DNA from: Morella rubra
Taxonomy: Eukaryota; Streptophyta; Magnoliopsida; Fagales; Myricaceae
Length of the DNA stretch: 64,000 bases
Direction: 5' to 3'
Assembly: GCA_003952965.2 (NCBI GenBank)
Contig: CM025856.1
Span: 4,174,674-4,238,673 of the forward strand
Position 1 is the first letter of the stretch. Every line of letters begins with the position of its first letter. Under the pieces are notes generated by a model. The model searched no databases, had not been told where the DNA came from, and saw nothing but the letters and a program-made list of their open reading frames with translations. The translations under genes and the position numbers were made by a program. This document shows positions 21,959 to 34,642 of the stretch, piece after piece.

Positions 21959-21966
21959 TTTATATA
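21959..21966 (-). promoter_or_regulatory. TATA box of SWEET copy A
   Basis: TATATAAA on the minus strand, about 140 bp before the ATG at 21820. The same box is at 32575-32582 in copy B. Confidence 0.5.
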
Positions 21967-23290
21967 GACTATAGATTCCCTAAGGTCGATCATCTGTTGT
22001 GTGTATGTGTTGACACGTACACACTAGTTTTATTTGTGCCAATATTCAATTATATCACTTTCGTAATAATGCCCCTGTGGACCAGACCACTTTTGCACCA
22101 TGAAGACTTTGTCACACGTCTCTGAGCCCTGAGGAGCGTTTGAATTTCTCTCGAGTGTCTTTAGTTGCAGCTGTCCTGGTCAGTGTCGTCGACGGTCAGC
22201 ATGAAAAGGAGTTGATTTTGGTTAGGTAGTTGGCAGTGATCATGTCGTACTTTCTTTCGCCATATATATCTAGTTATAAGATGAGATGGTAGGCCATAAG
22301 TTAATCTAGATCATTCAAGAGAGTACCAGACACAAGAACGTTCTTAAGTTAACTGAAAATGCTCTGCTTAAAGTTGCTTTACGCTCTTTATTTATTTATA
22401 ATATGGAATAATTGGTAGCTAATGTGCTCGATTATGGCTAGGTATGTGGGAACTTTCTAATTCCTTGTTTATCGAAATTAATAGGTTAGTTTTTAAGGAT
22501 GTTCAAATGGGTTGTCATATATATATGTATGTTTCACCAAGCCTAACTCTTGAACACTCGACTCATCAAAGTGACATGAACTAGTGAAGTTTCGACGAGA
22601 CTACAAGGTCGGTGGCAATGAGATATCAGTTCGTAAAGCTTCAGTTATATATAAAGTTGATGGAGAACATCTTTCAATGGCCTGCCGATCATCTTTAACC
22701 GGTGATAATAATTAATCCTCCCAAAAGAAAGGGATTGTGTCCCACTTTGATATGCACAAAAGCTTCACTAGTACTGTTCTAGATGAATCTTACTTTCCAT
22801 ATTCTATATATATATATATATATATATATCTTTGTGTACCTCATGGTGGTGCCGGGGTGGGGGTGGGGGGGCGCTGTGGACGAGAAAATATCGCCCTTTC
22901 CACCACCCCCATCCTTGTCTCCTCTGTCGATCTCTCGGGGCCGAAGCGGCATTGTCATCCATGAACGTCGGCAATCGCACTGCAGATTGTGCGACTTTTT
23001 GTCTTTTCAAACAATAGTAAAACAAAACAAACAGAACTTTGACACTTTATCCCCTTACTCGATAGGAGAATGGATTTGGCTTATGATGAATCATGCACTC
23101 AGTATCCTAACTTTATTAGGCTTTTTCCCATCTTTTCGAATTTCGATTGTCTTGGCTCTGTATGGCGATAACCTTTCCTAGCTTTGGCCTAATGACTAAA
23201 AGCCAATCCACAATAGTTGTCAAATTCGACCGTGTCTGACCATTATACTAAAAGCTGTCAAAACACGTTATAAGTAGGTTTAAAAAAAAT
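21967..23290. other. Divergent intergenic region between SWEET and MCTS1, copy A
   Basis: No supported gene. It includes a TA microsatellite (about 22805-22829), a G-rich tract (about 22854-22872) and a moderately GC-rich patch to about 22990. Open frames here are not supported by any family. The region is repeated in copy B. Confidence 0.5.
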
Positions 23291-23293
23291 TTA

Positions 23294-23675
23294 GGGTTAA
23301 ATATATTTTGAATCTTTAATAACAGAGATCTTGACACTTTACACTTTAATTTTTTTATTTTTATCACATTATATTCACCAACTATTGATTTTAAACAATT
23401 TAATTTTTTCATCCTTCATTAAAATTTTCTATTAATTTAGACAAAAATTGATTTATTGATATCAAATTACAATTTCACCCTCATAACTACTAAATATATT
23501 ATAGGGATAAAATTATCATTTTACTTATATAAAATTTTTTTTTCTAAATTAATTAAAAATTTTAATAAAAATATAAAATTTTAAAATTAATATTGAAGAG
23601 TATAATATCTAAAAAAAAAAATTGTAAATTGCAGACATTCTAATAGGTGCAAAGTGTTATTGAACTTCTAGAAAC
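23294..23675. repeat. Degenerate relative of the 672-1027 foldback repeat, copy A
   Basis: The left end, agatcttgacactttacact, and the right end, ctaataggtgcaaagtgtta, resemble the cactttgcac/gtgcaaagtg inverted arms of the element at 672. The centre is A/T-rich with a related 'ccttcattaaa ... aatttagacaaa' portion. Copy B is at about 33906-34305. Confidence 0.5.
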
Positions 23676-24015
23676 AAAAAAAACATGGGTTCAAAAGCTA
23701 AACTGATTTTGGTGTATTTGGTGCTGGTCCAAACTATCAGCCAACCAGAGCCCAGCATTCTTCAAAGCCCAACTGTGACCCAAAAGTCACTTGTGTCCAA
23801 CGGACAAGTCCAAATCCAAAAGAATCGGTCCAGCCCAGAAGAATTTATGGGCTTGACGACGACGCATGGCTAAAGTGCGCTGTGAGACAAAGGTTCCCCA
23901 ATCTTTTCCGGTTCCGAGAAAGGACGTTTTGGATCGATCATAAACCTAAAACCCTAGATTGATAGAAAAACCCGCTTCCTCGAGTTCTTCAAGATCTTTC
24001 ACACTCTTTCTGAAA

Positions 24016-24026
24016 ATGTTCAAAAA
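24016..24026 (+). pseudogene. MCTS1 first coding exon only, copy A, cut by the assembly gap
   Basis: ATGTTCAAAAA followed by the donor GTATGC is identical to exon 1 of the full MCTS1 gene at 34643. The upstream promoter is also repeated. The sequence ends 76 bp into intron 1 at the N gap, and the sequence after the gap is unrelated to MCTS1. It is best read as the end of a contig, not a real truncated gene. Confidence 0.8.
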
Positions 24027-24102
24027 GTATGCTCTCTTTCTAGCCGTACAAGATTTGTTTGTGGTTGGGTTTGTTTTCCATTATTGCAGCAAAATTATTG
24101 TT

Positions 24103-24203
24103 NNNNNNNNNNNNNNNNNNNNNNNNNNNNNNNNNNNNNNNNNNNNNNNNNNNNNNNNNNNNNNNNNNNNNNNNNNNNNNNNNNNNNNNNNNNNNNNNNN
24201 NNN
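24103..24203. other. Assembly gap (101 N)
   Basis: A run of 101 N separates copy A of the SWEET/MCTS1 block from an indel-rich sequence that starts again inside the CACTA element. The size looks like a nominal scaffold gap, not a measured one. Confidence 0.98.
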
Positions 24204-27200
24204 GTAATGTTATGTTAGCTTAATCCACATTTACCGGCGTGCTACATGCCCAAATAGACTCCATAATTTACTAACATATGCTTTTAGTGAAAGAGATAAA
24301 GATGTACGAAAGGACGTATTTTTAATGAAAATTTTATTACATGGACTAATATGCGACTTTCTTTACTTTATGGACTAATTTGTAATTTTCTTATACCTTA
24401 CGCGATGGTTGACTAATTTGTATATTATTCCTCTTCATTGGTTATTATTGAGTTGTTTGCATTTATGATTCTTCTATTTTTCATTTAGCGATCAATAGAC
24501 GTATATCCTATTCAATTATCGACGTTGAGCTTTTATTACGTGATAAAGAGGCGATTAAATTTTAGATCAGTAGGAATTTGGGCTTGTAACTTCAATGTTC
24601 TCTACTTCGAAAAGGAGTCAATGAGTCGTCAATTTGTAGCACGTCACATATTCAACATAGAGATGGGTCGTATAAGTAAATAAATGTGTAAATGGAAACA
24701 AATAGGGGAGATTGTCTCCACAAGTTTAGATGATATATAAAGGTGGGGTATCTCATCAAGACCTCCAGTTCATAATTTATGTGTGCGTTACTCGGCAGCA
24801 AAGGTTGTTGGCGATTCCAGTCCGAGCGACCCACCAAACCACAATGGGTTTCTCGTAATTTATGAGACCAACTTTATAGTTATTACGAGCCCAGCTACCT
24901 GATTTGACTAGTTATTACGGGTAAACATCAATCTTCATCGAAATATGTGGGCTATTAAAGCATACAAGTTAACGAAAACTTTTATCGCGAACTTAGATAT
25001 ATAATGGTCTAGGAAATGTCAATGGATTTAAAAATCTATTTATACTTTGGTCCTCGTATATCCACCTTTTATCATTAAAAATTACCCGAAGTGAATCCTC
25101 CGAATTCGGGGAATTGTATTGCAGAGTTGTATAATCAAGGACGTTACGTTGTACTAATTAATCATGAAACCCGGGATCACGGTCTGCTGTGACATCTATG
25201 GCATATCCACAACGTAGTAGGACATTAGCGAATGAGGATCGCAAGGAATATAGCATACAGTACTCAAGCAATTACTCACCCGGATCGCCAAAGGTCCATA
25301 AGAAAGGTGTTAGAAAACACACGTTATCCTATAATGAACACCGGAAATCAACATTTGGACTCGTGTCTGTGATTTATTTGCAAGCGAGAAATTTCAAGTT
25401 AAAAATTTTTATTCCGTCTGAAATTTTATTTTATTTTTATTATTAATTGTGATAACAACTGTAAATATATAATACAGAGAAGAAGTGCAGTCAACAGGGA
25501 GAATATGGAGCTAAAGCTGGAAGAATATGACAAACACGGAAATTAGAAAGTGACAAACAAGTAACCTCAAAGCGGGCGAGATATACTAGTCGCTGTTCCA
25601 AATAATAAGATGGCTATTTAATTTTTGTGAAATTCTAAGCCTAATTTTACTAATCTTAATATAACATGAAATTTGAAAAGTGATATTATATATATATGCC
25701 AGTGTCCTAAAAGCAGTATATTTGAATCTTTGTAAACACGCATAAAAAATAGGAAAACTAGAATATACAGAAGAATATGTGTCGTAAAACGTGTCCCTTG
25801 TAGAATTTAGAACGGAAAATATCCTGACTATTTAGCAATGCTCGTTATTTGATGTATCGATCATCACAGAAATGCCGACGAACCAATATTTTAATACTAA
25901 GTCTTGGTCACCGTTAGTTTTCAAATGACTCTCGAGTAACTTCGTACAAAATGGACCACTTATGAGCCTGATTTTGTTTTCGATGATCATGCTAATTTTT
26001 TTCTTTTTAATTTTTTGGTATTGGAGAAAAGGTGGTGGTATATAACTTAGAGTTGTCTGTAAGGCATTAACCGGACTCGTTCAGCGGACGGGGGAACCGT
26101 CATCCATTTTGGACCGATTGTGAGAAATTATTTCGCTGTTTATAAGGAAGTTTTTTGATAGGTGCGCAAGCCCGAGTTTAACGTGCGAGGGTTTTAGGCC
26201 TTCAAATACCCGGGTTGCTTAGAGTCATGCCTTTCATCCAAAGGGTCCCGTTGAATTCTTAGTTTGCGCTCGTGGGATTCTGGAGGAAGGTTCATAATTT
26301 AGATGATTTGAGGGGATGGAGGGAGGGCTACCGGACAGGATAGAGATGTTAAGCATTCAGTGACAAGGTGATCACGGGGGCGGGATATCAATTTTACGTA
26401 TGCGAGGATCGAGCACGGATGCGCAGGTAGACTTCAACTAGCAGTATCATAGGAGGAAGAACCTCTGTCATCGATGTACATGCGCAAAGAGGAGTGAGGA
26501 TGCCCTGTAGGCTCGGGCTGGAGGACAAGGACAGAGGAAACAAAATGTAGGAAATTAGAGCTATACAGAAAGATGGGGATGCTCGGCACGGGGCACTGAC
26601 AACAATAGGGAACTTGTGGGAACAACAAGAATGAGGGAGTGCAACGATGGGGCGAATACGGGCAGATGCACGGAGCCTGTCGGGAAGTGGAGCAATTATA
26701 TTAATGACAGGCCGTTATATGGTTCTAAATGGTATCAGTGCGGGGTACTGATTCAGCTTCTCAAATATCAACACCAAGTTTGTCCCTTAGAGGTTTAATT
26801 TTTGTGGGATTATTGGACTTGTTGAGCTAAGTTATTTAGTTCAGTATCAGTTGGGAATTCATGCATTTTATATTTATATAACTTTTTAAATAGAACCGAT
26901 TTTTATTCTATCTGTTAATTTGATAGATATTTATCAGATACTCAACTATAGGACAGTGGAACTTTTTATGGAGTATGTCGTTTATTTTATATATTTCTCA
27001 AAATTTAAGATTTAATTAATCTACAATATGTGCGAAATGTGTGTATCAATCTGTAAGCGAATTTAGACATACTTGTACTCCGACCCTTAACTGGAGTCAA
27101 GTTATATCCTAGGAGAGCCGTCACGACTTTCTTGTATTAGTTTCTTAGCAGTTGGACGACCACAATAGGGTTTTTTCTAAGAAAAAAAGCCGGCACTTGA

Positions 27201-27850
27201 TCAAGAAAGACCTTTCATGGTTAAACGGTATAAAACACACCTTCAATTGTGGTTTAACAGGGAAAAAAAATAGAGGGACAACAGTGGGGGAAACTTTCAA
27301 TTTGGTTCAAATTATGAGTTGCGGAGATCGGATTTGAACATCTGTACAATAGGAAAATTGAGGGCAGTCGCGAGGTCACAACTAAAAGATGGAACAATCA
27401 CGAGCGTTTTGATGTCGTAGAACAGGTTTATAGAAATAATGGATCACTTACTTGAGGAGAAATCACTGCTAACATTGTGCAAGATACGGCAATATAAATT
27501 TAATAGAACCTAATCGGAAAAAACAACAAAGTTGACGTAAATATTCGGTACACTTATTCTTGGGTTGGCGGAAATATGCTTTATATATTGTATATTCCAT
27601 TAGTCAGATAACTTATGTGGAGAAGATTAAGAATATTTCTAGCAAGACATAAGGGTAATTAACTCTCATTGCCATGGCTGTGGGCGAGAACTGTAGCTGA
27701 ATCGTGCAGGACATCGATGTTTGGGCAGACAAACACGTCAATGAAAATCACTTCAGTGAGGACTGTACTGGGCATGAACGAATTTTCAATTTCGGGTGCG
27801 GAATATGGGCATCACAGTTTGGGACGTTGTTTAAACCGTCCGAATGATTT
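24204..27850. repeat. Low-identity, indel-rich second copy of the CACTA right half
   Basis: Alignable landmarks: 25358 (gactcgtgtctgtgatttat) with 15611; 25480-25510 (agaagaagtgcagtcaacag) with 15730; 26189 (acgtgcgagggttttaggcc) with 16196; 26615 (ggaacaacaagaatgaggga) with 16502; and 27755-27851 with 17195-17232. The offset grows from 9,747 to 10,619, so the second copy carries many small insertions, as an unpolished long-read contig end would. Extra inserted DNA or true divergence cannot be excluded. Nothing in it is a credible gene. The part 24204-25050 could not be matched securely. Confidence 0.7.
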
Positions 27851-28810
27851 CAAGTGACAGAACACGAAAATCGTCACCTAAAACATTGCTGACGGGCTTT
27901 AGGTGACAAACTGGTGACAACTCGGTTTTGTCATCCAAAACCTTAGCTGACGAAATTAGTACTTTGGGTGACAAATTTTTTTGTCACAAAAGTATTTTTT
28001 TCTTGTAGTGAACGGAATAAAAGCAAAATGCTATTTGCACAAATGCAATTAAATAATTATGTAGCCTAATTCTTTGGCTGCACGATATAATATATAATTT
28101 TGCTTGCACTTCTGTTATGATTAAATATGACATGATAGAATTTACTAGTATAAGTTCTAGGATTAAGGCAATCCAAAATGGGATGAATTGAGTTTTAGAA
28201 CTTTTTTAAAAATTTCTCTGAGTTCATGTTTGCTTGAAAATAAATACAATATATAGCTAGCTTTTTAGGACATGGAATATGTAATAATATCACAGCAGAA
28301 TTATTAGTACTAAATGTAAAGAGAAAGGTAGAGAAAAACAAACATGAATTAGGTTGCTTATGTATAACTTAGTCTTGAAGCAAATTATTAGCACTAAATG
28401 CAAATTATTTTGTGCTAATTTGTAGACATGATACATGATTTGCATGGATCCTCAGAGGTATGGCTGGAAAAATTGAGTTCAAGGTGGGAGAAACTCGACC
28501 CCGATTGCTCCTGAATCGAGCTAGCCAGGTAGATCGGTGTCACCTCGAGTTTCGGGTTGCTTTGGGATTTTTTTTTTTTTTTTTATTTAGTTATGGGATA
28601 TTTTTGTTAGGCCCAAACCGTTCTCAGCACACCATTTTTTTGAGCCCAGGGCGCCTGGGCTATTTTTTTTCAAGCTTAGGGCGCCTTGGCCATATTTTTT
28701 CTAGCCCACACCCTGGGCTATTTTATTTTAAGCCCAAGACAACAATCATTAGTATATTCGGATCGGACATGGTCAGGAAGTCGAGTCTTGGGTGTTTTTT
28801 TTTAAAAAAA

Positions 28811-29226
28811 ACTCCCCTACTCAAAGGCGTTGAATAGGTTGCTTTGTTTAAACTTCATCTTGAAGAATCTTATTTAGGAAAGCACTTTTGATATCTATTT
28901 GATGAAGTCTCAATTGCAAATGACAAACAAATGCCCTTAGAATCCTAATGGACCCTAATCCTATCATTGGAGAAAACATCTTATCATAGTCTCAATCTTT
29001 GCATTTGAGTATATCCTTATGCTATTAGCATATATAGATTTGTTTCTAACTATGGGTACCATTTTCTTTAGTCACATTTCTAAACACACCATTTAGAATT
29101 CCTAATTCTAGGAGCAATGAATGATATGTTATTTTCGAGACATTGATTTAATTGAGCTCTTCTTGTGTATTTTCAATCTAACTTATATCCTTAAGTTCAA
29201 AAATAGAAGCGTGTAACTCAAGTCCT
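28811..29226 (-). pseudogene. Ty1/copia reverse transcriptase remnant, copy B
   Basis: Same sequence as 18195-18610, with the IDIKSAFLN motif on the minus strand. No further retroelement domains surround it. Confidence 0.75.
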
Positions 29227-29475
29227 TGTCTTTGTTCCAAGTGATAGATGGATGGATATCTTATATTTAGAGATTAATATAATTTGAATAATAAAATTAA
29301 TTATCTTTTCCTAAAAATGTAAACTTTTGTCACTATAACTCTTCTTTTTCCCATTCATATATTAATATTGCAACCAGTACATACGAGGCTAACTTTGCAT
29401 AACACATAATATCTATTTAGTTTTCAACCAACCCAATGGCATTTTGAAGCCAATTACTATCCACTTTCCTCCTAG

Positions 29476-32436
29476 TCAGTAGTCAGAGGTGATTTTTTTT
29501 GCTCCAATTTCGATATCATTTTCGTGGTTATACTGCCAATTATTAGAATGTATTTCATAGGGAGTCAGAGAAAGTGTCTTCAAGATCCTCTGGAAGCTGT
29601 TCTGCCCGTTTACAGAAGGCTTTGGGAGGCTTCTTCCCTTGTGGAGGCCGCTTCGATTTTTCAGGCCGGCCTCTTCATCGTCCTCTAACCCTCGCATCTC
29701 TATCATTCCCTTGACAAGGCCGCGGGTAGAGCGATCTTCCATCTCCTCCGTTGACTTCGCTGAAATAGATTTGTTCTTGTAGATTGCGTAGAGGATCAGT
29801 TGGGCTGACCCCAGCACAAAGCCTATAGAGTTTGGTACCTGAGAATTGTTTTGATAAAACACAAACAACCCATATTCAATTGAAAAGTCCAAGGGGAAAG
29901 ATCAACAGAATCGTAAAACCCGTATCTTGTGACATGTTAGACCATGAGGATTGCCAACAAATCTATGCAAGTTCTAATCGTTCCGTGGTTAGGCATAGAC
30001 CATTTTCTGATGCAATTGGACCGCAGTCCGCAGATACTCTGCCCAATACGCAAGGGCACATGCGACCCATTAGCTAATAATGTTGGGGCTGTGCCGAACA
30101 TTATGCTGAAGTTAGGTGATCTATGACCAACTTCTGCTAAATTCTGGATTTACCATTTGTTTACTCCCTCGTACGCGTAGTTGGATGACTGCTTTTTAGT
30201 TTCTAGAGAGTACTGTGGGCAACAGACTGTAGAGATGGACAAGGGAACTTTTTTTAATTTTTGTCTGGGCCCGCGATGGATAAGGAAACTTACTCCGATG
30301 AAGAAGTCCTTGATAAGCAGGGAATAAACAGACCAAATGCCAGCGTTAAGGAATAGGAAAAATGAGAGTAAAAAGGGCATCGACTTCACGCTGTTGGTCG
30401 TTATCACTGTCCTCTGTCGCATTAGGATCAAAGGAAGCATCATAATTACCACAATGTAGACTATATCATCATGAGCATTTGAAGAGTACTTAGATAGCTT
30501 ATGAAGGGAAAGCTAGCTTACCATGGCCGACAGAGGTGATGCATACATGCCTATAGTTAAGACAGCACATAAGATTCCAACAACGGTGAGACGCACACTT
30601 TCAGGGATTGCCAAAAGACTTATTGCAATTACCGATCCAACAAACCCGAAATTCAGTGTGGCCACCATCATCCCCGTCTGGACCTGAATACCATTTGGCA
30701 ACTTAATTTGACTTTGATGAAGAAGTAAATGACTCAGTTTTTCCTTACCCAAACTAGAGGGAAAAAAAGAAAAGAAAAAACTAGACTATTCTCATGTAGT
30801 GAATTTCAGTTGCAAACAGCTCTATATTTTTGGCATACTATCATGATATGATGTTTCTTTGGTTTTTTCTTCTTGTCGTTTGCTTTAACAATATGCTATG
30901 TTCGGTTGGTACAATTATTTTTTTTCACAAAGTACTTTTTTACAAATACCAATATCTTTTTCACAAATTTCAATATAATCTACTCTATTTCCAATATCCA
31001 TTCAAATAAAATAAAAATCTAGTACTCCAGAATAGCAAAAATATAAAAGAATTTCGCAACCCACAAACGTACCATAAAATTAAAGAAATTTAGGATATAT
31101 GATAACCAAAAAGCCTAGAATGGCAGGAAGTCAGATCTTCGATTGAAAAGGTAGCAGATGAGGATCATATAAGGGGTACTATAGAGTGCTTCATTTCTAC
31201 ACGATTTCTCGACCAAATTAGGTTCCAAAAAAAGACGTTGCAATCCTTTGAAAAACCGGTGACTTGGTTGATATTAATAGTATGGTAGTGGTTCGAATTC
31301 TAAAATCATGAGCTTCTTTATTTAATATGGGAGAGAAGCAAAAGTTGCAGAAGCAGTGGGCGGTGGAATTGATCTGCATATGTATATATAAGTACTATTT
31401 CGGGTTAAAGCCAAAGGGAGATTTATTTCACCTTCTTATCCTTGGGAGCATAAGCGAGAAAGAGGATGATGTAGATGAATTGAAAGATGGCACCGGCCCC
31501 ATTGACGGTGAATATTAGAAAACCCTTTGGCTTAATTACTCCATAAAAGGTCCATAGACTCGTGCTCAGTAGTGTAGTTATATAAGGAATGCCATTGTAA
31601 TTTCCAGTTGATTTCTGTCTCACCACCTGCCAGAACGTCTCTCTGGAAAAGAGAAAAAGCTTTTACGTTAGAGGGGAAAGTGAAGTCCATTACGAAACTG
31701 AAGCTTTCAATGATTCTTGTCTTGACTAGTAACAGATTGAGCAGCACAAAGCTCGTGAACTTTGTGGAGGAACACAAGATTCATTCAGCTATCCCAGATC
31801 TTTAATTCTATTACACCTTTATAGATGTCAGTCCACGTTTTCGAATCTAAACTCTTCTAGTTTTAAAAAAAAAAGTATGCTCACCTAAGATTATTTCGGA
31901 AAAAAGAAAAAGATCAGCGAACTTGGAAATATAAACCATCTCTGACATCATGTAATCGAGATTTTAATAGCCCAAACTTACGTACACTGAAAAAAACAAA
32001 ATCTTGGGTGATTTCTTTTCGAGATGATCGTTAACGCTTGATCGAAGCTAATCAAATTAACTCACTTTGGGGGGACAGATCTTTGTAAATGCAATAATCA
32101 CCGTAAATCACTTTAAAATGTAATTAAAACAAGTATAAATTACCACGCGATCTGCTTACTTCAGCATATTATATATATCTTAATCAGTACTAACAAAGAG
32201 AAAAAGTAGTCCTTCTTTTGATAGTCGCACACTTACATCGGAGAAGCAAAAACCAGAATCGAAATTATATTGCCTGCAAATACGTATAAACATAATGTAT
32301 AAGGAGAGGCCGGAAAGAAAGTTAAAAGAGAAAAAAATAGACGGAGAAAACGGACGGAAACTGCATAATAGCGTGAGAAATTAACAGACTAGCTAGACTG
32401 ACCAATAATGCCAACGATGATGCTCAAGCTAGCCAT
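29476..32436 (-). CDS. SWEET17: SWEET sugar transporter, clade IV (SWEET16/17-like), copy B, 308 aa
   Basis: Six coding exons at 32436-32403, 32273-32237, 31642-31432, 30683-30522, 30413-30294 and 29838-29476 give a protein identical to that of copy A. Splice sites and phases are conserved. This is the copy in sequence continuity with the complete MCTS1 gene, in divergent orientation: 2.2 kb lie between the two start codons. A tonoplast hexose facilitator role follows from clade IV membership, and the long hydrophilic C-terminal tail is likely cytosolic. If the block is an assembly duplicate, this is the copy to keep. Total identity over 308 codons together with near-identical introns argues against an old gene duplication. 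Confidence 0.9.
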
Positions 32437-32574
32437 GGAAGGAGGGAGAAGGAGCACCAGAGGAATTGCTGAAAGGATGAAGAGGCCGTGGTGATGGGAG
32501 GTTGCATGTGAGGGACAAAGGAGGACGAGGGTACGTGGAGGGTGATGGAGATTGAGAGTCGATACAAGCGTAGC

Positions 32575-32582
32575 TTTATATA
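32575..32582 (-). promoter_or_regulatory. TATA box of SWEET copy B
   Basis: TATATAAA on the minus strand, about 140 bp before the ATG at 32436. Confidence 0.5.
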
Positions 32583-33905
32583 GACTATAGATTCCCTAAG
32601 GTCGATCATCTGTTGTGTGTATGTTTGACACGTACACACTAGTTTTATTTGTGCCAATATCAATTATATCACTTTCGTAATAATGCCCCTGTGGACCAGA
32701 CCACTTTTGCACCATGAAGACTTTGTCTTCACACGTCTCTGAGCCCTGAGGAGCGTTTGAATTTCTCTCGAGTGTCTTTAGTTGCAGCTGTCCTGGTCAG
32801 TGTCGTCGACGGTCAGCATGAAAAGGAGTTGATTTTGGTTAGGTAGTTGGCAGTGATCATGTCGTACTTTCTTTCGCCATATATATCTAGTTATAAGATG
32901 AGATGGTAGGCCATAAGTTAATCTAGATCATTCAAGAGAGTACCAGACACAAGAACGTTCTTAAGTTAACTGAAAATGCTCTGCTTAAAGTTGCTTTACG
33001 CTCTTTATTTATTTATAATATGGAATAATTGGTAGCTAATGTGCTCGATTATGGCTAGGTATGTGGGAACTTTCTAATTCCTTGTTTATCGAAATTAATA
33101 GGTTAGTTTTTAAGGATGTTCAAATGGGTTGTCATATATATATGTATGTTTCACCAAGCCTAACTCTTGAACACTCGACTCATCAAAGTGACATGAACTA
33201 GTGAAGTTTCGACGAGACTACAAGGTCGGTGGCAATGAGATATCAGTTCGTAAAGCTTCAGTTATATATAAAGTTGATGGAGAACATCTTTCAATGGCCT
33301 GCCGATCATCTTTAACCGGTGATAATAATTAATCCTCCCAAAAGAAAGGGATTCGGTGTCCCACTTTGATATGCACAAAAGCTTCACTAGTACTGTTCTA
33401 GATGAATCTTACTTTCCATATTCTATATATATATAATATATATTATATCTTTGTGTACCTCATGGTGGTGCCGGGGTGGGGGTGGGGGGGCGCTGTGGAC
33501 GAGAAAATATCGCCCTTTCCACCACCCCCATCCTTGTCTCCTCTGTCGATCTCTCGGGGCCGAAGCGGCATTGTCATCCATGAACGTCGGCAATCGCACT
33601 GCAGATTGTGCGACTTTTTGTCTTTTCAAACAATAGTAAAACAAAACAAACAGAACTTTGACACTTTATCCCCTTACTCGATAGGAGAATGGATTTGGCT
33701 TATGATGAATCATGCACTCAGTATCCTAACTTTATTAGGCTTTTTCCCATCTTTTCGAATTTCGATTGTCTTGGCTCTGTATGGCGATAACCTTTCCTAG
33801 CTTTGGCCTAATGACTAAAAGCCAATCCACAATAGTTGTCAAATTCGACCGTGTCTGACCATTATACTAAAAGCTGTCAAAACACGTTATAAGTAGGTTT
33901 AAAAA
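32583..33905. other. Divergent intergenic region between SWEET and MCTS1, copy B
   Basis: No gene is supported. The G-rich tract (about 33473-33491) and a TA repeat interrupted differently from copy A (33425-33448) are the only notable features. Confidence 0.5.
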
Positions 33906-34305
33906 AAATTTAGGGTTAAATATATTTTGAATCTTTTAATAACAGAGATCTTGACACTTTACACTTTAATTTTTTTATTTTTATCACATTATATTCACCA
34001 ACTATTGATTTTAAACAATTTAATTTTTTCATCCTTCATTAAAATTTTCTATTAATTTAGACAAAAATTGATTTATTGATATCAAAATTACAATTTCACC
34101 CTCATAACTACTAAATATATTATAGGGATAAAATTATCATTTTACTTATTATAAAATTATTTTTTTTCTAAATTAATAAAAATTTTAATAAAAATATAAA
34201 ATATTTAAAATTAATAATTGAAGAGTATAATATCTAAAAAAAAAAAATTGTAAATTGCCAGACATTCTAATAGGTGCAAAGTGTTATTGAACTTCTAGAA
34301 ACAAA
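33906..34305. repeat. Degenerate foldback repeat, copy B
   Basis: Counterpart of 23294-23675, differing by several A/T-run indels. It lies about 340 bp upstream of the MCTS1 start codon. Confidence 0.5.
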
Positions 34306-34575
34306 AAAAACATGGGTTCAAAAGCTAAACTGATTTTGGTGTATTTGGTGCTGGTCCAAACTATCAGCCAACCAGAGCCCAGCATTCTTCAAAGCCCAAC
34401 TGTGACCCAAAAGTCACTTGTGTCCAACGGACAAGTCCAAATCCAAAAGAATCGGTCCAGCCCAGAAGAATTTATGGGCTTGACGACGACGCATGGCTAA
34501 AGTGCGCTGTGAGACAAAGGTTCCCCAATCTTTTCCGGTTCCGAGAAAGGACGTTTTGGATCGATCATAAACCTA

Positions 34576-34583
34576 AAACCCTA
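34576..34583 (+). promoter_or_regulatory. Telo-box in the MCTS1 promoter
   Basis: AAACCCTA, 60 bp before the ATG at 34643. Nearby GCCCA/TGGGCT words (34377-34480) resemble site II (TCP-binding) elements. Telo-box plus site II is the usual promoter grammar of plant translation genes. The copy A box is near 23949-23956. Confidence 0.5.
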
Positions 34584-34642
34584 GATTGATAGAAAAACCC
34601 GCTTCCTCGAGTTCTTCAAGATCTTTCACACTCTTTCTGAAA

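Larger units (their letters stand above)
17232..24102. repeat. Copy A of a near-identical 6.9-kb block
   Basis: It repeats at 27851-34729 with an offset of 10,616 through most of its length. All six SWEET exons are identical between copies. Differences I saw are mainly single-base or homopolymer indels and a TA microsatellite (22805 versus 33425). Copy A stops precisely at the N gap inside MCTS1 intron 1, where copy B runs on. The left side merges into the right end of the CACTA element. Confidence 0.9.

Noticed and set aside
22783-23181. 132-aa open frame, and its copy at 33402-33800
   Set aside because: It is made of a TA microsatellite and a G-rich tract. The two copies differ within the repeat, and no family is recognisable.
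23685-23873. 62-aa frame upstream of MCTS1, also at 34312-34500
   Set aside because: It has a hydrophobic start, but overlaps the MCTS1 promoter with GCCCA words. It is more likely promoter or leader DNA than a secreted peptide gene.
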